DNA of 64,000 nucleotides, from assembly GCF_020523825.1 (NCBI RefSeq), contig NZ_JAJALK010000020.1, positions 17,667 to 81,666 on the forward strand, read 5' to 3'. The position numbers and the translations under genes are program-made. The notes under the pieces are model-generated. The model did not search any database. It saw only the letters and a list, made by a program, of their open reading frames with translations, and was not told where the DNA came from. The stretch is from Methylobacterium brachiatum. GTDB taxonomy: Bacteria; Pseudomonadota; Alphaproteobacteria; Rhizobiales; Beijerinckiaceae. This document shows, in pieces, positions 27,208-36,389 of the stretch. Each line of letters starts with the position of its first letter. Positions within the stretch are counted from its first letter, which is position 1.

Positions 27208-28584
27208 ATGGCCGATGCGTCCGCGACGCGCGTTGCTATCGAGCAGGCGTCTGAAAACGAGCGAGCCATGATCTATCGGAAGATCGGCCTTCGGCTGATC
27301 CCGATAATCTTCCTGTGCTATGTCCTGAACTATATCGATCGTGTAAACGTCAGCTTCGCCAAGTTGACGTTCCAGAGTGACATCGGCCTGTCGGACGCAA
27401 GTTACGGCTTCGGCGTCGGCATCTTCTACGTTGGATATATTCTCTTCGAGGTGCCGAGCAATCTTCTCCTCGGCCGCATTGGCGCGCGGAAGACGCTGAC
27501 GCGCATCATGTGCCTGTGGGGCCTCGTGTCCTGCTCAATGGCGTTCGTGACGACCCCGGCGACCTTCTACCTGGCTAGGATCCTCCTCGGTGCGGCCGAA
27601 GCTGGCTTCTTCCCGGGCATCGTCCTCTACCTCACATTCTGGTTTCCCCATCGCCTGCGTGGGCGTGTGATGTCGCTGTTCGTCCTCGCCATCGCGGTGT
27701 CGGGCATCGTAGGCGGCCCGGCCTCCGGTTGGATCTTGCAGAACCTCGCCGGGGCGGCCGGCTTCAAGGGCTGGCAATGGCTGTTCCTCGTAGAGGGGGC
27801 GCTGCCAGTACTCGTCGGATTCAGCGCGTTCTTTGTGCTGAGTGACCGACCCGCGGATGCCGCCTGGCTGACGCCACGGGAGAAGGCGATCGTGGCGGCC
27901 GATCTCTCATCCGGGACCGTTGAACAGGGACACACTCCCGCGAGGGCCTTCCTGTCAGCCCTGCGAAATCCGAAGCTGTGGATCGCGACCTTCGGATATT
28001 TCTCCATCACCTGGGCGGGGACCGTTCTGAACTTCTGGGCGCCAACGATCATTCAGCGATCGGGCGTAGCCAACGTATTTAGCGTCGGGCTCCTGTCGGC
28101 GATCCCTTATTCCGTGGGTGCCGTCGGCATGCTCCTGCTGTGTCGTAGTTCGGACCGGCGACTCGAGCGGCGGTGGCATTTCGCCCTATCCGCCTTCCTG
28201 GCCGCGACGGCCGCCCTCGCCATTTCGATCGTCGCGCAGAACGTTGCGGCGGCCATCGCCTGCCTTGCCCTGCTCGCCATCGGTTATCTGTCGGCGACCG
28301 CCCTCTTCTGGACCATACCGGTGCGCTTCTTGACCGAAGCCGAAGCCGTGGGAAGTCTCGCCTTCATCAGCAGCATGGGGCAGGTCGGAAGCCTGGCGGC
28401 GCCAATCGCGTTCGGGTTTTTCACGAGCCTGACGGGCGGTCTCGCCGTCTCGACGGGTCTCGTCGCTTTCGTCCTTGCCGCCGGCGGAATGGCTATTCTC
28501 TCCCTCCGCGCCCCGCGTTTGGTCGAAAGGCCTTTGTCATCAAAGCCAATTAACACGAGCAGCGATTTCGGCACGCGGTCGTGA
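27208..28584 (+). CDS. MFS transporter, ACS type
   Basis: A 458-residue carrier. CYVLNYIDRVNVSFAKLTFQ and VGYILFEVPSNLLLGRIGAR match the carrier at 18928 almost word for word, and FKGWQWLFLVEGALPVLVGF is the mid-protein marker. About 12 membrane segments. GGGGGATCC precedes the ATG. It is the third member of this family in 10 kb, which indicates uptake of several organic anions or overlapping specificities. It ends shortly before a strong hairpin, then the convergent MocR gene. Confidence 0.88.
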   Translation: MADASATRVAIEQASENERAMIYRKIGLRLIPIIFLCYVLNYIDRVNVSFAKLTFQSDIGLSDASYGFGVGIFYVGYILFEVPSNLLLGRIGARKTLTRIMCLWGLVSCSMAFVTTPATFYLARILLGAAEAGFFPGIVLYLTFWFPHRLRGRVMSLFVLAIAVSGIVGGPASGWILQNLAGAAGFKGWQWLFLVEGALPVLVGFSAFFVLSDRPADAAWLTPREKAIVAADLSSGTVEQGHTPARAFLSALRNPKLWIATFGYFSITWAGTVLNFWAPTIIQRSGVANVFSVGLLSAIPYSVGAVGMLLLCRSSDRRLERRWHFALSAFLAATAALAISIVAQNVAAAIACLALLAIGYLSATALFWTIPVRFLTEAEAVGSLAFISSMGQVGSLAAPIAFGFFTSLTGGLAVSTGLVAFVLAAGGMAILSLRAPRLVERPLSSKPINTSSDFGTRS

Positions 28585-28676
28585 CATCGCTTTCATCGCG
28601 AGTGTCCGATTCCACAGCGGGCATGCTCTGAAGCGGACGCGCTGCTTTCGGCCAGCCTACGCCATGCCGGATCTCC

Positions 28677-28714
28677 GATGGGCGCAAAAGCGGTCGTTCC
28701 GCTTTGCGCCCATC
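28677..28714. terminator. Strong hairpin between convergent genes
   Basis: GATGGGCGCAAAAGCGG pairs with CCGCTTTGCGCCCATC with one bulged A and a short loop. It sits between the convergent MFS and MocR genes, so it may stop transcription from both sides. Its centre AAAGCGGTCGTTCCGCTTT is the same as the dispersed hairpin at 15179, so a repeat element may have been put to use as a terminator. Confidence 0.55.
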
Positions 28715-28871
28715 CAAGCCATTTAATCTTCTGACGTTGTATCCCGTAAGCGGACCTTCGTGCGCCGCTGCGAGCCATTCACATTAGGATCGCGAACTGG
28801 CCGAGGTTGAAACCGCTAAGCTTACCTCCGACTGACCGAGGGCATTTCGACCTGTATCCGGCTCGAAAAAT

Positions 28872-30311
28872 TCAGATGTAGGCTGAGGCGAGGGCCGGCG
28901 AGCCTTCGAGGGCGTGGGCGAGCACTTCCAGGCCGTGCGTGATCTGCTGCCGGGTTGAGGGGCCGCCCAGACAGAGACGGACCGCTTCCGGCGGCGTCCC
29001 CGCGACGCAAAACGGGTCGCTGGCGATGACGCCGAGCCCGGCCGACCGACCTTGGCTGGCGAAGGCCGAGCGCGTCCAACCCTCCGGCAGCGTGATCCAG
29101 ACGTGGAAGGCATGCGGATCGGCGGTGTAGGTCCCGGCGGGAAGCATCGCGGTTGCGATGCGTTGGCGCGCGGCCGATTCCTCGCGAACGAACTGCACGA
29201 TGGCCTCCGCCGTGCCGTCCATGATCCACCGCGTCGCCAGGGCCGTCGCGATCGGTGAGGCCATGACCGTGGCCGTGCGCAGGGCGCCGCCCAGTGGCAG
29301 GGCGGACCGGGCGCTCGGGGCGACCAGGAAGGCGAGCCGAAGTCCGGCACCCAAGCACTTGGCGAGACCTGCCACGTAATAGGTGATCTCCGGCGCGAGT
29401 TCCGCAAAACTCGGCGGCGGGGTCGGGCAGATGCGGGCGTAGGCGTCGTCCTCGATGATGGTGACGGCGTATCGCCGCGCAACCGCGATCACAGCCTCGC
29501 GCCGCGTCCTGGGCAGGGTCGCGGTGGTGGGGTTCTGTAGCAACGGGTTCAGGTAGATGGCCTTCGGTGCCACTTTGGTGCAGGCGGCGGCGAAAGCATC
29601 AGGATCGACGCCGTACCGGTCCATGGGCAGATCGACGAGGCGAAGGCGCAAATGCGCCGCAAGCGCGCGGATGCCGGGATAGGTGATCCGCTCGGCGCAG
29701 ATCGTGTCGCCCGGCCGGGCGACCTGCCCCAGGATGCTGAACAGGGCGCTGTGCGCCCCCGGGCAGATCAGCAGACGCTCCCGGGACGTGACGACCCCGC
29801 GGCCTTTCAGCCAGCGCAAAGCCGCCTCCTTGTCCTCCTCGGTCCCGCCGAAGCCCTGATAGCGCAATAGGTTGGTGAGATTGCCGGACAGATCCACGAG
29901 TGCGGCCTGCATCCGGGCTTGCAGGGCCGGCGTGTCAGGCTCGGGGGGCAGGTTCATGGTGAAATCGACCGGACCGATCCGACGCGCGGGCGCGGCGGCA
30001 GGCGAACGGGGCGGGCGAGCCGGATCGACCACGAAGGTCCCCTGGCCGACGCGCCCCTCGATCAGTCCGCGCTTATGGGCCTCGACGTAGCCGCGTGAAA
30101 CCGTCGTGAAGTTCAGATCGAGCGCCTCGGCGAGGGCGCGCTGGGTCGGGAGGCGCGTCCCCGCCGTCAGGCGCCCCGTCCGGATGTCGTCGGCCAAGGC
30201 CTCCGCAATCGCGAGGTAATGAGGCTTGCCCCACCGCTTTAGATCCGGCGTCCAGGCGCCGGTCCCTCCAATCTGCGCGTTCAGTCGTTCGTCTCGCTCG
30301 GGCGAAGTCAT
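28872..30311 (-). CDS. MocR-type regulator (GntR winged helix fused to aminotransferase domain)
   Basis: A 479-residue protein. The N-terminal GntR winged helix (about residues 28-95) has GTRLPTQRALAEALDLNFTT and VEGRVGQGTFV-like residues. A fold-type I aminotransferase domain follows, with IYLNPLLQNPTTATLPRTRR, IIEDDAYARICP, and the PLP lysine in YYVAGLAKCLGAGLRLAF. MocR proteins use PLP as cofactor to sense metabolites and often control the neighbouring divergent genes. Here that is the Nit1C cluster, with TTGTATG boxes in the 357-base gap. Regulation of Nit1C by it is an inference from position and boxes. Confidence 0.85.
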   Translation of the reverse strand: MTSPERDERLNAQIGGTGAWTPDLKRWGKPHYLAIAEALADDIRTGRLTAGTRLPTQRALAEALDLNFTTVSRGYVEAHKRGLIEGRVGQGTFVVDPARPPRSPAAAPARRIGPVDFTMNLPPEPDTPALQARMQAALVDLSGNLTNLLRYQGFGGTEEDKEAALRWLKGRGVVTSRERLLICPGAHSALFSILGQVARPGDTICAERITYPGIRALAAHLRLRLVDLPMDRYGVDPDAFAAACTKVAPKAIYLNPLLQNPTTATLPRTRREAVIAVARRYAVTIIEDDAYARICPTPPPSFAELAPEITYYVAGLAKCLGAGLRLAFLVAPSARSALPLGGALRTATVMASPIATALATRWIMDGTAEAIVQFVREESAARQRIATAMLPAGTYTADPHAFHVWITLPEGWTRSAFASQGRSAGLGVIASDPFCVAGTPPEAVRLCLGGPSTRQQITHGLEVLAHALEGSPALASAYI

Positions 30312-30347
30312 GCGTGGCGGCCCAGATCATGATGCGATCAATGCTTG

Positions 30348-30568
30348 ATTGTATGGTCTGCAATAGCCGTACCGCGATCAAGCTCCGCAGGACCATTCTC
30401 CGGCATCCATACAATGCCGACAATCTTCGATCCGCAAACAGCCATCCTCTGGTGATTGTGTACTCATATTTCGCTCAATAACTAGGCGGCAGGCGCAAGG
30501 CCTAATATACTCGAGCCAGCTGCATTGATCGCATTATTGTATGAATATCGCTCCGACACCTTGTATGG
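30348..30568. promoter_or_regulatory. Four TTGTATG-type boxes between MocR and Nit1C
   Basis: ATTGTATGG occurs at 30348-30356 (+) and as CCATACAAT at 30407-30415 (minus orientation). ATTGTATGA is at 30536-30544 and CTTGTATGG at 30560-30568. The pair near each start is spaced 24-59 bases apart. MocR regulators characteristically bind two direct or inverted repeats with DNA bending, so these are candidate binding sites for control of both divergent units. The whole region is AT-rich for this genome. Confidence 0.65.
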
Positions 30569-30668
30569 CTGATTGATCGAAGTCCTCTGGCACACCGCTT
30601 GCCATGAATGGTTTACGGCCGCTCGAAGTTCAGTCTTCCGCGGTCCAATCCTTCGAGGAGAGAAATCA

Positions 30669-31151
30669 ATGCCTGCTGTGAACCGCGAGCATCACAAGAA
30701 GGGCGACTTCCTGGTCGATTACGAGGAGAAGGTCTTCGAGGACGTCAAGGCCGAGCCGGGCCAGAAGGCGCTGGTGACCTTCCATACCGTCGCGTTCGAG
30801 GGTTCGATCGGCCTTGTGAACCTGCTCCAGGCCACGCGCCTGCAGCGCAAGGGGTTCGAGACGTCGATCCTGCTCTACGGTCCGGGCATCACGCTAGGCG
30901 TCCAGCGCGGCTTCCCACGGCTCGGCGACGAGGCCTTTCCGGGCCACCTCAACTTCAACAACCAGCTTGAGAAGTTCATGGCCGAGGGTGGCAAGGTCTA
31001 TGCCTGCCGGTTCTCGACCCAGGCTCTCTACGGCCACGGCGAGGCCGCCTTCATCGAGGGCATCCGCATGATCAACCCTCTCGACGTCCTCGACTGCATC
31101 CTCCTGCACAAGCGCGACAACGCGGTGATCATCGACACCTGGACCGTCTGA
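30669..31151 (+). CDS. MSMEG_0572/Sll0783 family protein (Nit1C first gene)
   Basis: A 160-residue protein beginning MPAVNREHHKKGDFLVDYEE. It has a DsrE-like core: ALVTFHTVAFEGSIGLVNLL, FETSILLYGPGITLGVQRGF and VYACRFSTQALYGHG. The family is the first gene of the nitrilase cluster in mycobacteria and cyanobacteria (Sll0783 is induced by nitrogen starvation); its biochemical role is unknown. GAGGAG is nine bases before the ATG at 30669, which is preferred over the earlier open frame from 30573. Confidence 0.9.
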   Translation: MPAVNREHHKKGDFLVDYEEKVFEDVKAEPGQKALVTFHTVAFEGSIGLVNLLQATRLQRKGFETSILLYGPGITLGVQRGFPRLGDEAFPGHLNFNNQLEKFMAEGGKVYACRFSTQALYGHGEAAFIEGIRMINPLDVLDCILLHKRDNAVIIDTWTV

Positions 31152-31234
31152 TCGGCCCTTTGGCTTCCAGTCCGGGACGTCGCATCCGGCGGCCGCGCGC
31201 GACGTGGCCGCCGTTCACAGCCGGAGGATCGCCC

Positions 31235-32311
31235 ATGTCAGACAGCCGGATCGTGCGGGCCGCCGCCGTCCAGATCGCGCCAGACCTCGACCGGCCGGAG
31301 GGCACTCTGGAGCGGGTGCTCAATGCCATCGATGAGGCCGCCGCCAAGGGCGCGCGCTTCATGGTCTTTCCCGAGACCTTCGTCCCCTATTACCCCTACT
31401 TCTCGTTCGTGCTGCCGCCGGCGATGCAGGGCGCCGAGCACCTGCGCCTCTACGAGCGGGCCGTGACGGTGCCGGGACCCGTGACCCAGGCGGTCTCCGT
31501 CGCCGCACGCCGTCACGGGGCGGTCATCGTGCTCGGGGTCAACGAGCGCGATCACGGCTCGCTCTACAACGCGCAGCTGGTCTTCGACGCCGACGGGAGC
31601 CTCAAGCTCAAGCGCCGCAAGATCACGCCGACCTATCATGAGCGGATGATCTGGGGTCAGGGCGACGGCGCCGGCCTTACCGTGGTCGATACGGCGGTGG
31701 GGCGCGTCGGCGCGTTGGCCTGTTGGGAGCACTACAATCCGCTCGCCCGCTACGCCCTGATGGCGCGCCACGAAGAGATCCACGCGGCGCAGTTCCCGGG
31801 CTCCCTCGTGGGCCAGATCTTCGCCGACCAGATGGAGGTGACGATCCGCCATCACGCCCTGGAGGCGGCCTGCTTCGTGGTGAACGCCACGGGCTGGCTC
31901 ACCGACGAACAGGTGGCGCAGGTCTGCCCGGACGAGCGCCTGCGCGGCGCCTGCCACGGCGGCAACTGCACCGCCATTGTCTCGCCGGAAGGCAAGCACC
32001 TCGCGGAGCCGCTGGGCGCTGGCGAGGGTATCCTGATCGCCGACATGGACCTGGCGCTGGTGACCAAGCGCAAGCGGATGATGGACTCGGTCGGCCACTA
32101 CGCCCGGCCCGAACTTCTCAGCCTGCTCCACGACGACCGCCCGGCCTCGTTCGTGCACCAGCCGATCCGTTCCCAGACCGATTTCCGGAGTCTCGACCAT
32201 GAGCAGCAGCCCGCTTCCGACGAGCCTTCCCGCGTTCCCGCCGGTGGTGGCGGGCTTGGTCGGGATGCCGACGGAGCGCCTGATCAACGCATTGCAGTCC
32301 TACGGCGTTAG
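31235..32311 (+). CDS. Nit1-type nitrilase (Sll0784 family)
   Basis: A 358-residue nitrilase. The triad is Glu47 in FPETFVPYYPY, Lys129 in KRRKITPTYHERM and Cys163 in ALACWEHYNP, with a further ATGWL motif at about 228. It converts nitriles to carboxylic acid and ammonia. In Nit1C-bearing bacteria this gene is needed for growth on cyanide as nitrogen source, presumably acting on a cyano-derivative. The last 38 codons overlap the radical SAM gene, an unusually long overlap. CGGAGGATC precedes the ATG. Confidence 0.92.
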   Translation: MSDSRIVRAAAVQIAPDLDRPEGTLERVLNAIDEAAAKGARFMVFPETFVPYYPYFSFVLPPAMQGAEHLRLYERAVTVPGPVTQAVSVAARRHGAVIVLGVNERDHGSLYNAQLVFDADGSLKLKRRKITPTYHERMIWGQGDGAGLTVVDTAVGRVGALACWEHYNPLARYALMARHEEIHAAQFPGSLVGQIFADQMEVTIRHHALEAACFVVNATGWLTDEQVAQVCPDERLRGACHGGNCTAIVSPEGKHLAEPLGAGEGILIADMDLALVTKRKRMMDSVGHYARPELLSLLHDDRPASFVHQPIRSQTDFRSLDHEQQPASDEPSRVPAGGGGLGRDADGAPDQRIAVLRR

Positions 32312-33368
32312 GCTCGCCGACAGCCGCGCCGGGGCGCCGAGCCGCCGCGGCGGGGCCGGTCCGTCGGACCACAAGGCCATGACCATCGCGGGCCGGACCG
32401 TGATGGTGCCGGTCCACACCGAGGCCGCCTTTGATTCGCCCTTCCTCGTCCGCCGCCCGGACGACAACGGGGTCTCGGTGATCGAGCATGACGGCGTGGT
32501 GATCGGGCAGGCGACCTTCCCGGGCAAGCCGCGCTTCTACGCGCTCTCGACCTTCGACGGCGTGCCGTATTCGAAGATCGCCGTTCTGCACGGGCGGGAC
32601 GTGCTGGCCACCACCGTGCTCCAGACCTGTATCCGCTACGCGAGCCGCACGAAGACTTGCCAGTTCTGCTCGATCGGCCAATCGCTCGCCGCCGGTCGCA
32701 CCGTCGCGCACAAGACGCCCGAACAGCTGGCCGAGGTCGCCCGCGCAGCGGTGCTCCTCGACGGCGTCAAGCACATGGTCATGACGACCGGCACGCCGAA
32801 CGCGACCGACCGGGGCGCCGCCGTGCTCTGCGAGAGCGCCTTCGCCGTCAAGGCCGCGGTCGACCTGCCGATCCAGGCGCAGTGCGAGCCGCCGGATGAC
32901 GACCGCTGGTTCGAGCGGATGAAAGCGTCGGGCATCGATGCCCTCGGTATGCATCTGGAAGCCGTCACGCCCGAAGTCCGGGCCCGGATCATGCCCGGGA
33001 AGGCGAGCGTGCCGCTGGAGCGGTACTACGGGGCCTTCGAGGCGGCCGTTCCCGTCTTCGGGCGGGGCCAGGTCTCGACCTACATCCTGGCCGGGCTAGG
33101 CGACGCCCCGGAGGCGATCCTGGCGATGGCCGAGCGCCTGATCGGGATGGGCGTCTACCCGTTCGTGGTGCCGTTCGTGCCGATCTCGGGCACCCCGCTG
33201 GAGAGCCATCCGGCGCCCGGCCCCGATGTCATGCACGGCATCCTCAAACCCCTCGCGGACATGCTGGTCGGCGCGGATCTTCGTTCGACCGACATCAAGG
33301 CCGGATGCGGGCGCTGCGGCGCCTGCTCGGCGCTCTCCACCTACGAGCGCGCGGGGGCGGTCTCATGA
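32199..33368 (+). CDS. Radical SAM protein, MSMEG_0568 family
   Basis: A 389-residue protein. The cluster-binding motif is Cys-x9-Cys-x2-Cys (CIRYASRTKTCQFC, residues 144-157), characteristic of this family and different from the usual CxxxCxxC. A C-terminal Cys group reads KAGCGRCGACSAL and could hold a second iron-sulfur cluster. The reaction is unknown; it is one of the constant genes of Nit1C. The ATG at 32199 lies inside the nitrilase gene. A later ATG at 32265 would shorten both the overlap and the protein by 22 residues. Confidence 0.9.
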   Translation: MSSSPLPTSLPAFPPVVAGLVGMPTERLINALQSYGVRLADSRAGAPSRRGGAGPSDHKAMTIAGRTVMVPVHTEAAFDSPFLVRRPDDNGVSVIEHDGVVIGQATFPGKPRFYALSTFDGVPYSKIAVLHGRDVLATTVLQTCIRYASRTKTCQFCSIGQSLAAGRTVAHKTPEQLAEVARAAVLLDGVKHMVMTTGTPNATDRGAAVLCESAFAVKAAVDLPIQAQCEPPDDDRWFERMKASGIDALGMHLEAVTPEVRARIMPGKASVPLERYYGAFEAAVPVFGRGQVSTYILAGLGDAPEAILAMAERLIGMGVYPFVVPFVPISGTPLESHPAPGPDVMHGILKPLADMLVGADLRSTDIKAGCGRCGACSALSTYERAGAVS

Positions 33369-33910
33369 TCTTCGAGCCCGTGCCGCCCTATTGGCCAAGC
33401 CACTTCCGCATCAAGTTCGCCACGAGTTCGTGGGAGCGGAACGCCTGCGCGGCGCTCCGCCGCCAGGTCTTCTGCACGGAGCAGCGCATCTTCACCGGGG
33501 ACGACCGGGACGCCGTCGACGCGCACGCGATCCCGATCTGTGCCCTCTCGACTCTCGGCGGCGACGCCGACGCGGTCGTCGGCACCGTCCGCATCCACGA
33601 AGCGTCGGAGCGTGCCGGCGCATGGTGGGGATCCCGCTTGGCCGTCGCCGGACCGTTCCGCGGCACCGCTGCCCTGGGAGCCGGGCTCATCCAAGTCGCG
33701 GTCTCCTCGGCCCATGCGAGGGGCTGCACGCGGTTCCTGGCCCACGTGCAGGATCGGAATGTTCCGTTGTTCCAGGCCCTGCATTGGACGAGCCTCGACG
33801 AGGTCGAACTGCACGGGCGACCGCATCACCTGATGCAGGCAGACCTCGCGGCCTACCCGCCGATGCACGACCCCGAGCACGGGCTCGTCACGTTCCACAA
33901 GGCCGCGTGA
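33365..33910 (+). CDS. MSMEG_0567 family GNAT acetyltransferase
   Basis: A 181-residue GNAT-fold protein. NACAALRRQVFCTEQRIFTG, then VVGTVRIHEA, and FRGTAALGAGLIQVAVSSAH (acetyl-CoA loop region) followed by FLAHVQDRNVPLFQALHW. In Nit1C clusters this protein is sometimes fused to the AIR-synthase-like protein; here they are separate genes. Start overlaps the radical SAM stop (ATGA) and its own stop overlaps the next ATG (TGATG), so translation is coupled. Confidence 0.88.
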   Translation: MIFEPVPPYWPSHFRIKFATSSWERNACAALRRQVFCTEQRIFTGDDRDAVDAHAIPICALSTLGGDADAVVGTVRIHEASERAGAWWGSRLAVAGPFRGTAALGAGLIQVAVSSAHARGCTRFLAHVQDRNVPLFQALHWTSLDEVELHGRPHHLMQADLAAYPPMHDPEHGLVTFHKAA

Positions 33911-34905
33911 TGTCGTCGGGCTTCGACATCCAGTCCTTGGCCGGCCAGATCCGTGACGCGCGCGGAGTCGCGCACAAGCGCGACATCGATGCCGTGGTCG
34001 AGCGGCTCGGGCTGAACAGCCGGCACGACGCGGTGCCGGTCGGCGACGATTGTGCCGCCATACCGGATGGCGACGGCCACCTGCTGTTCGCCATCGAGGG
34101 CTTCCTCGACAGCTTCGTCGCGGCCGATCCGTATTTCGCTGGCTATTGCGGCATCATGGTCAACCTCAGCGACATCGCCGCCATGGGTGGGCGCCCGCTC
34201 GCGGTAGTCGACGCGCTGTGGAGCCGAGATGCCGCGGCCGCGGACCCGATCCTGGCAGGCCTGTCCGACGCAGCGGCACTGTACGGCGTCCCGATCGTCG
34301 GCGGTCACACCAATACGCGCGCTGAAGCCGGCAACCTCGCGGTCGCCGTGCTCGGCCGCGCTGGCCCGCGCCTGCTCACGAGCTTCGACGCGGCGCCCGG
34401 CGACGACTTCGTCGCGGCGATCGACCTGCGCGGACGCTTCCGCGACCCATACCCGTACTGGGACGCCTCGACCGGCACGGCCGGCGAGCGTCTGCGCGGT
34501 GATCTCGCGCTGCTGCCGGGCTTGGCGGAGAGCGGGCTCTGCCGGGCGGCCAAGGACATCAGCATGGCGGGCGTCGTCGGCACTGCCCTGATGCTGCTGG
34601 AATGCTCGCATGTCGGCGGCATCATAGACCTCGACGCGATCCCGCGGCCCACCGGTGTCCCGCTCGACCGGTGGCTCACCGCCTTCCCAAGCTTCGGCTA
34701 CCTTCTGAGCGTGCACCCGGACTGCACGCCGGACGTCCTCGCGCGGTTCGCCGAACGGGATATCGCGGTCGCCACGGTCGGTAAGCTCGATGCGAGCCGG
34801 GTCGCCCGGGTTCGCGATGCCTCCGGCGGAGAGGCCGTGGTCTGGGACTTCACGATCAGCCCGCTGATCGGTTGTGGCCAGGATGGCGCGGGTGTCGTCC
34901 GATGA
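33910..34905 (+). CDS. AIR synthase-related protein, Sll0787 family
   Basis: A 331-residue protein related to PurM/ThiL/HypE ATP-dependent enzymes. DAVPVGDDCAAIPDGDGHLL is the nucleotide-binding start, then VNLSDIAAMGGRPLAVVDAL, the hallmark GVPIVGGHTNTR, and AKDISMAGVVGTALMLLECS. Such enzymes activate an amide or carboxyl oxygen as a phosphate intermediate. It is a constant member of Nit1C. The ATG shares a base with the preceding stop, and its stop overlaps the glycosyltransferase start. Confidence 0.9.
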   Translation: MSSGFDIQSLAGQIRDARGVAHKRDIDAVVERLGLNSRHDAVPVGDDCAAIPDGDGHLLFAIEGFLDSFVAADPYFAGYCGIMVNLSDIAAMGGRPLAVVDALWSRDAAAADPILAGLSDAAALYGVPIVGGHTNTRAEAGNLAVAVLGRAGPRLLTSFDAAPGDDFVAAIDLRGRFRDPYPYWDASTGTAGERLRGDLALLPGLAESGLCRAAKDISMAGVVGTALMLLECSHVGGIIDLDAIPRPTGVPLDRWLTAFPSFGYLLSVHPDCTPDVLARFAERDIAVATVGKLDASRVARVRDASGGEAVVWDFTISPLIGCGQDGAGVVR

Positions 34906-36077
34906 CGCCCCTGCGCATTGCCATCCTGACCCACTCCACCAATCCACGGGGCGGCGTCGCGCATTGCCTCGCCCTGGCCGAGGCCCTGTGCGCGCTCGGG
35001 CATGAGGCGGTGGTCCACGCGCCCGATCCGTCGGGGCGCGGCTTCTTTCGCGCGGCCGCCTGCCCGACGGTATCGGTAGCCGCAAAGCCGATCGCCGGCG
35101 CAACGGTCGACCTCGTGCGGGCGCGCATCGACGATTACCTGCGCCACTTCGCGTCCCCCGCCGCCTGTGACTTCGACGTCTTTCACGCCCATTGCGGCAT
35201 CGGCGGCAATGCCCTCGCGACGCTGAAACACCGCCGCTTGATCCCCGGCTTCGTGCGCACGGTCCACCACGTCGACAGCTTCGCCGACCCGGTGCTCGCG
35301 ACGTGGCAGGATCGCTCGATTCGTGAGGCCACGCACCTGCTCTGTGTCAGCCGCACCTGGGCCGACCGGATCGCGACCGATCGCGGTGCGGAGATCGGTG
35401 TCGTCGGGAACGGCGTGGACTTGGCGATGTACCAGGAGGCGCCGAGCGAAGCCGATCTGATTGTGAGGGAGCGCTGGGGCCTCGGTGCCGGGCCGGTCGT
35501 CCTGAGCGTCGGTGGCTTCGAGGCGCGCAAGAATACGGCCGGGATCATCGAGGCTTTCGCGCTCTTGCGTCGACGCCATCGCCAAGCGCAGCTCGTGGTC
35601 GTCGGCGGCGCATCGCTCCTCGATCACGCCTCCTATGGCGCCCACTGCCGCGCCACTCTGCAAGCCCATGGGCTTGCGATCGGGCGCGGCGAGGCGGTGA
35701 TCGAGACCGGGCCCGTCTCGCAGGAGGAGATGCCGGCCTTCTATCGCAGAGCGGCCGTCCTCGCCTTTCCATCCTGGACGGAGGGTTTCGGGCTCTGCGT
35801 CCTGGAGGCGATGGCCTGCGGCACCCCGGCGATCGTCTCTCGCCTGCCGCCCTTCACCGAGTACCTCCGGAGTGACGACGCCCTCTTCGTCGATCCCGGC
35901 GATCCCCGGGCCATCGCCGACGCCATGACGGCCGCCCTGGCCCCGATGACGCGCGCGAGGCTGCGGGTTGCCGGTTCGACCCGGGCCGCCGCTCATTCCT
36001 GGGGCGCCTGCGCCGAGCGTCACCTCGATACTTACGCGGCCTGCGCCCGCGTCGAACGGGAGCCGATCCATGCCTGA
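34902..36077 (+). CDS. MSMEG_0565 family glycosyltransferase
   Basis: A 391-residue GT-B enzyme of family 4 type. The acceptor half starts RIAILTHSTNPRGGVAHCLA. The donor half has VVLSVGGFEARKNTAGIIEA and the conserved AFPSWTEGFGLCVLEAMACG, with the E-x7-E motif, followed by TPAIVSRLPPFTEYL. In Nit1C it is constant but its acceptor is unknown; a sugar-bearing natural product or cofactor is possible. It overlaps both neighbours by a few bases. Confidence 0.9.
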   Translation: MTPLRIAILTHSTNPRGGVAHCLALAEALCALGHEAVVHAPDPSGRGFFRAAACPTVSVAAKPIAGATVDLVRARIDDYLRHFASPAACDFDVFHAHCGIGGNALATLKHRRLIPGFVRTVHHVDSFADPVLATWQDRSIREATHLLCVSRTWADRIATDRGAEIGVVGNGVDLAMYQEAPSEADLIVRERWGLGAGPVVLSVGGFEARKNTAGIIEAFALLRRRHRQAQLVVVGGASLLDHASYGAHCRATLQAHGLAIGRGEAVIETGPVSQEEMPAFYRRAAVLAFPSWTEGFGLCVLEAMACGTPAIVSRLPPFTEYLRSDDALFVDPGDPRAIADAMTAALAPMTRARLRVAGSTRAAAHSWGACAERHLDTYAACARVEREPIHA

Positions 36078-36351
36078 GATGCACTTCCACATCCGCTGGC
36101 CCGATGGCCGGCGCGAGGCCTGCTACTCGCCCTCCCTCATCGTGAAGGATTTCCTCGCGGTCGGCGAAAGCTACGCCCTCGACGCCTTCGTTGAGAAGAC
36201 CCGCACGGCCCTCACAATCGCGAGTGAGCGGGTGCGCGAGAAATACGGCTTCGCGTGCTCGTCGGCGATGGCCCAGCTCGCCCGGATCGAGACCGCGGCG
36301 AAGCAGCAGGACCCCGGGGGCCTCGTCACGGTCGAGACCTTCGAGTCCTGA
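36070..36351 (+). CDS. MSMEG_0570 family nitrogen-starvation protein
   Basis: A 93-residue protein starting MPEMHFHIRWPDGRREACYS and then PSLIVKDFLAVGESYALDAF. The family occurs almost only in Nit1C clusters. It has no catalytic motif and may be a carrier or partner protein. It starts inside the last eight bases of the glycosyltransferase gene and is followed 38 bases later by the flavoprotein. Confidence 0.9.
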   Translation: MPEMHFHIRWPDGRREACYSPSLIVKDFLAVGESYALDAFVEKTRTALTIASERVREKYGFACSSAMAQLARIETAAKQQDPGGLVTVETFES

Positions 36352-36389
36352 ACCCGGCGCCTTCCTCGAAGCATCGCGGAGTTAGAGCC

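Noticed and set aside
30348..30568. CRISPR-like repeat array
   Set aside because: The TTGTATG boxes are short, occur in both orientations and are irregularly spaced, which fits regulator sites and not a CRISPR array. No cas genes are present.
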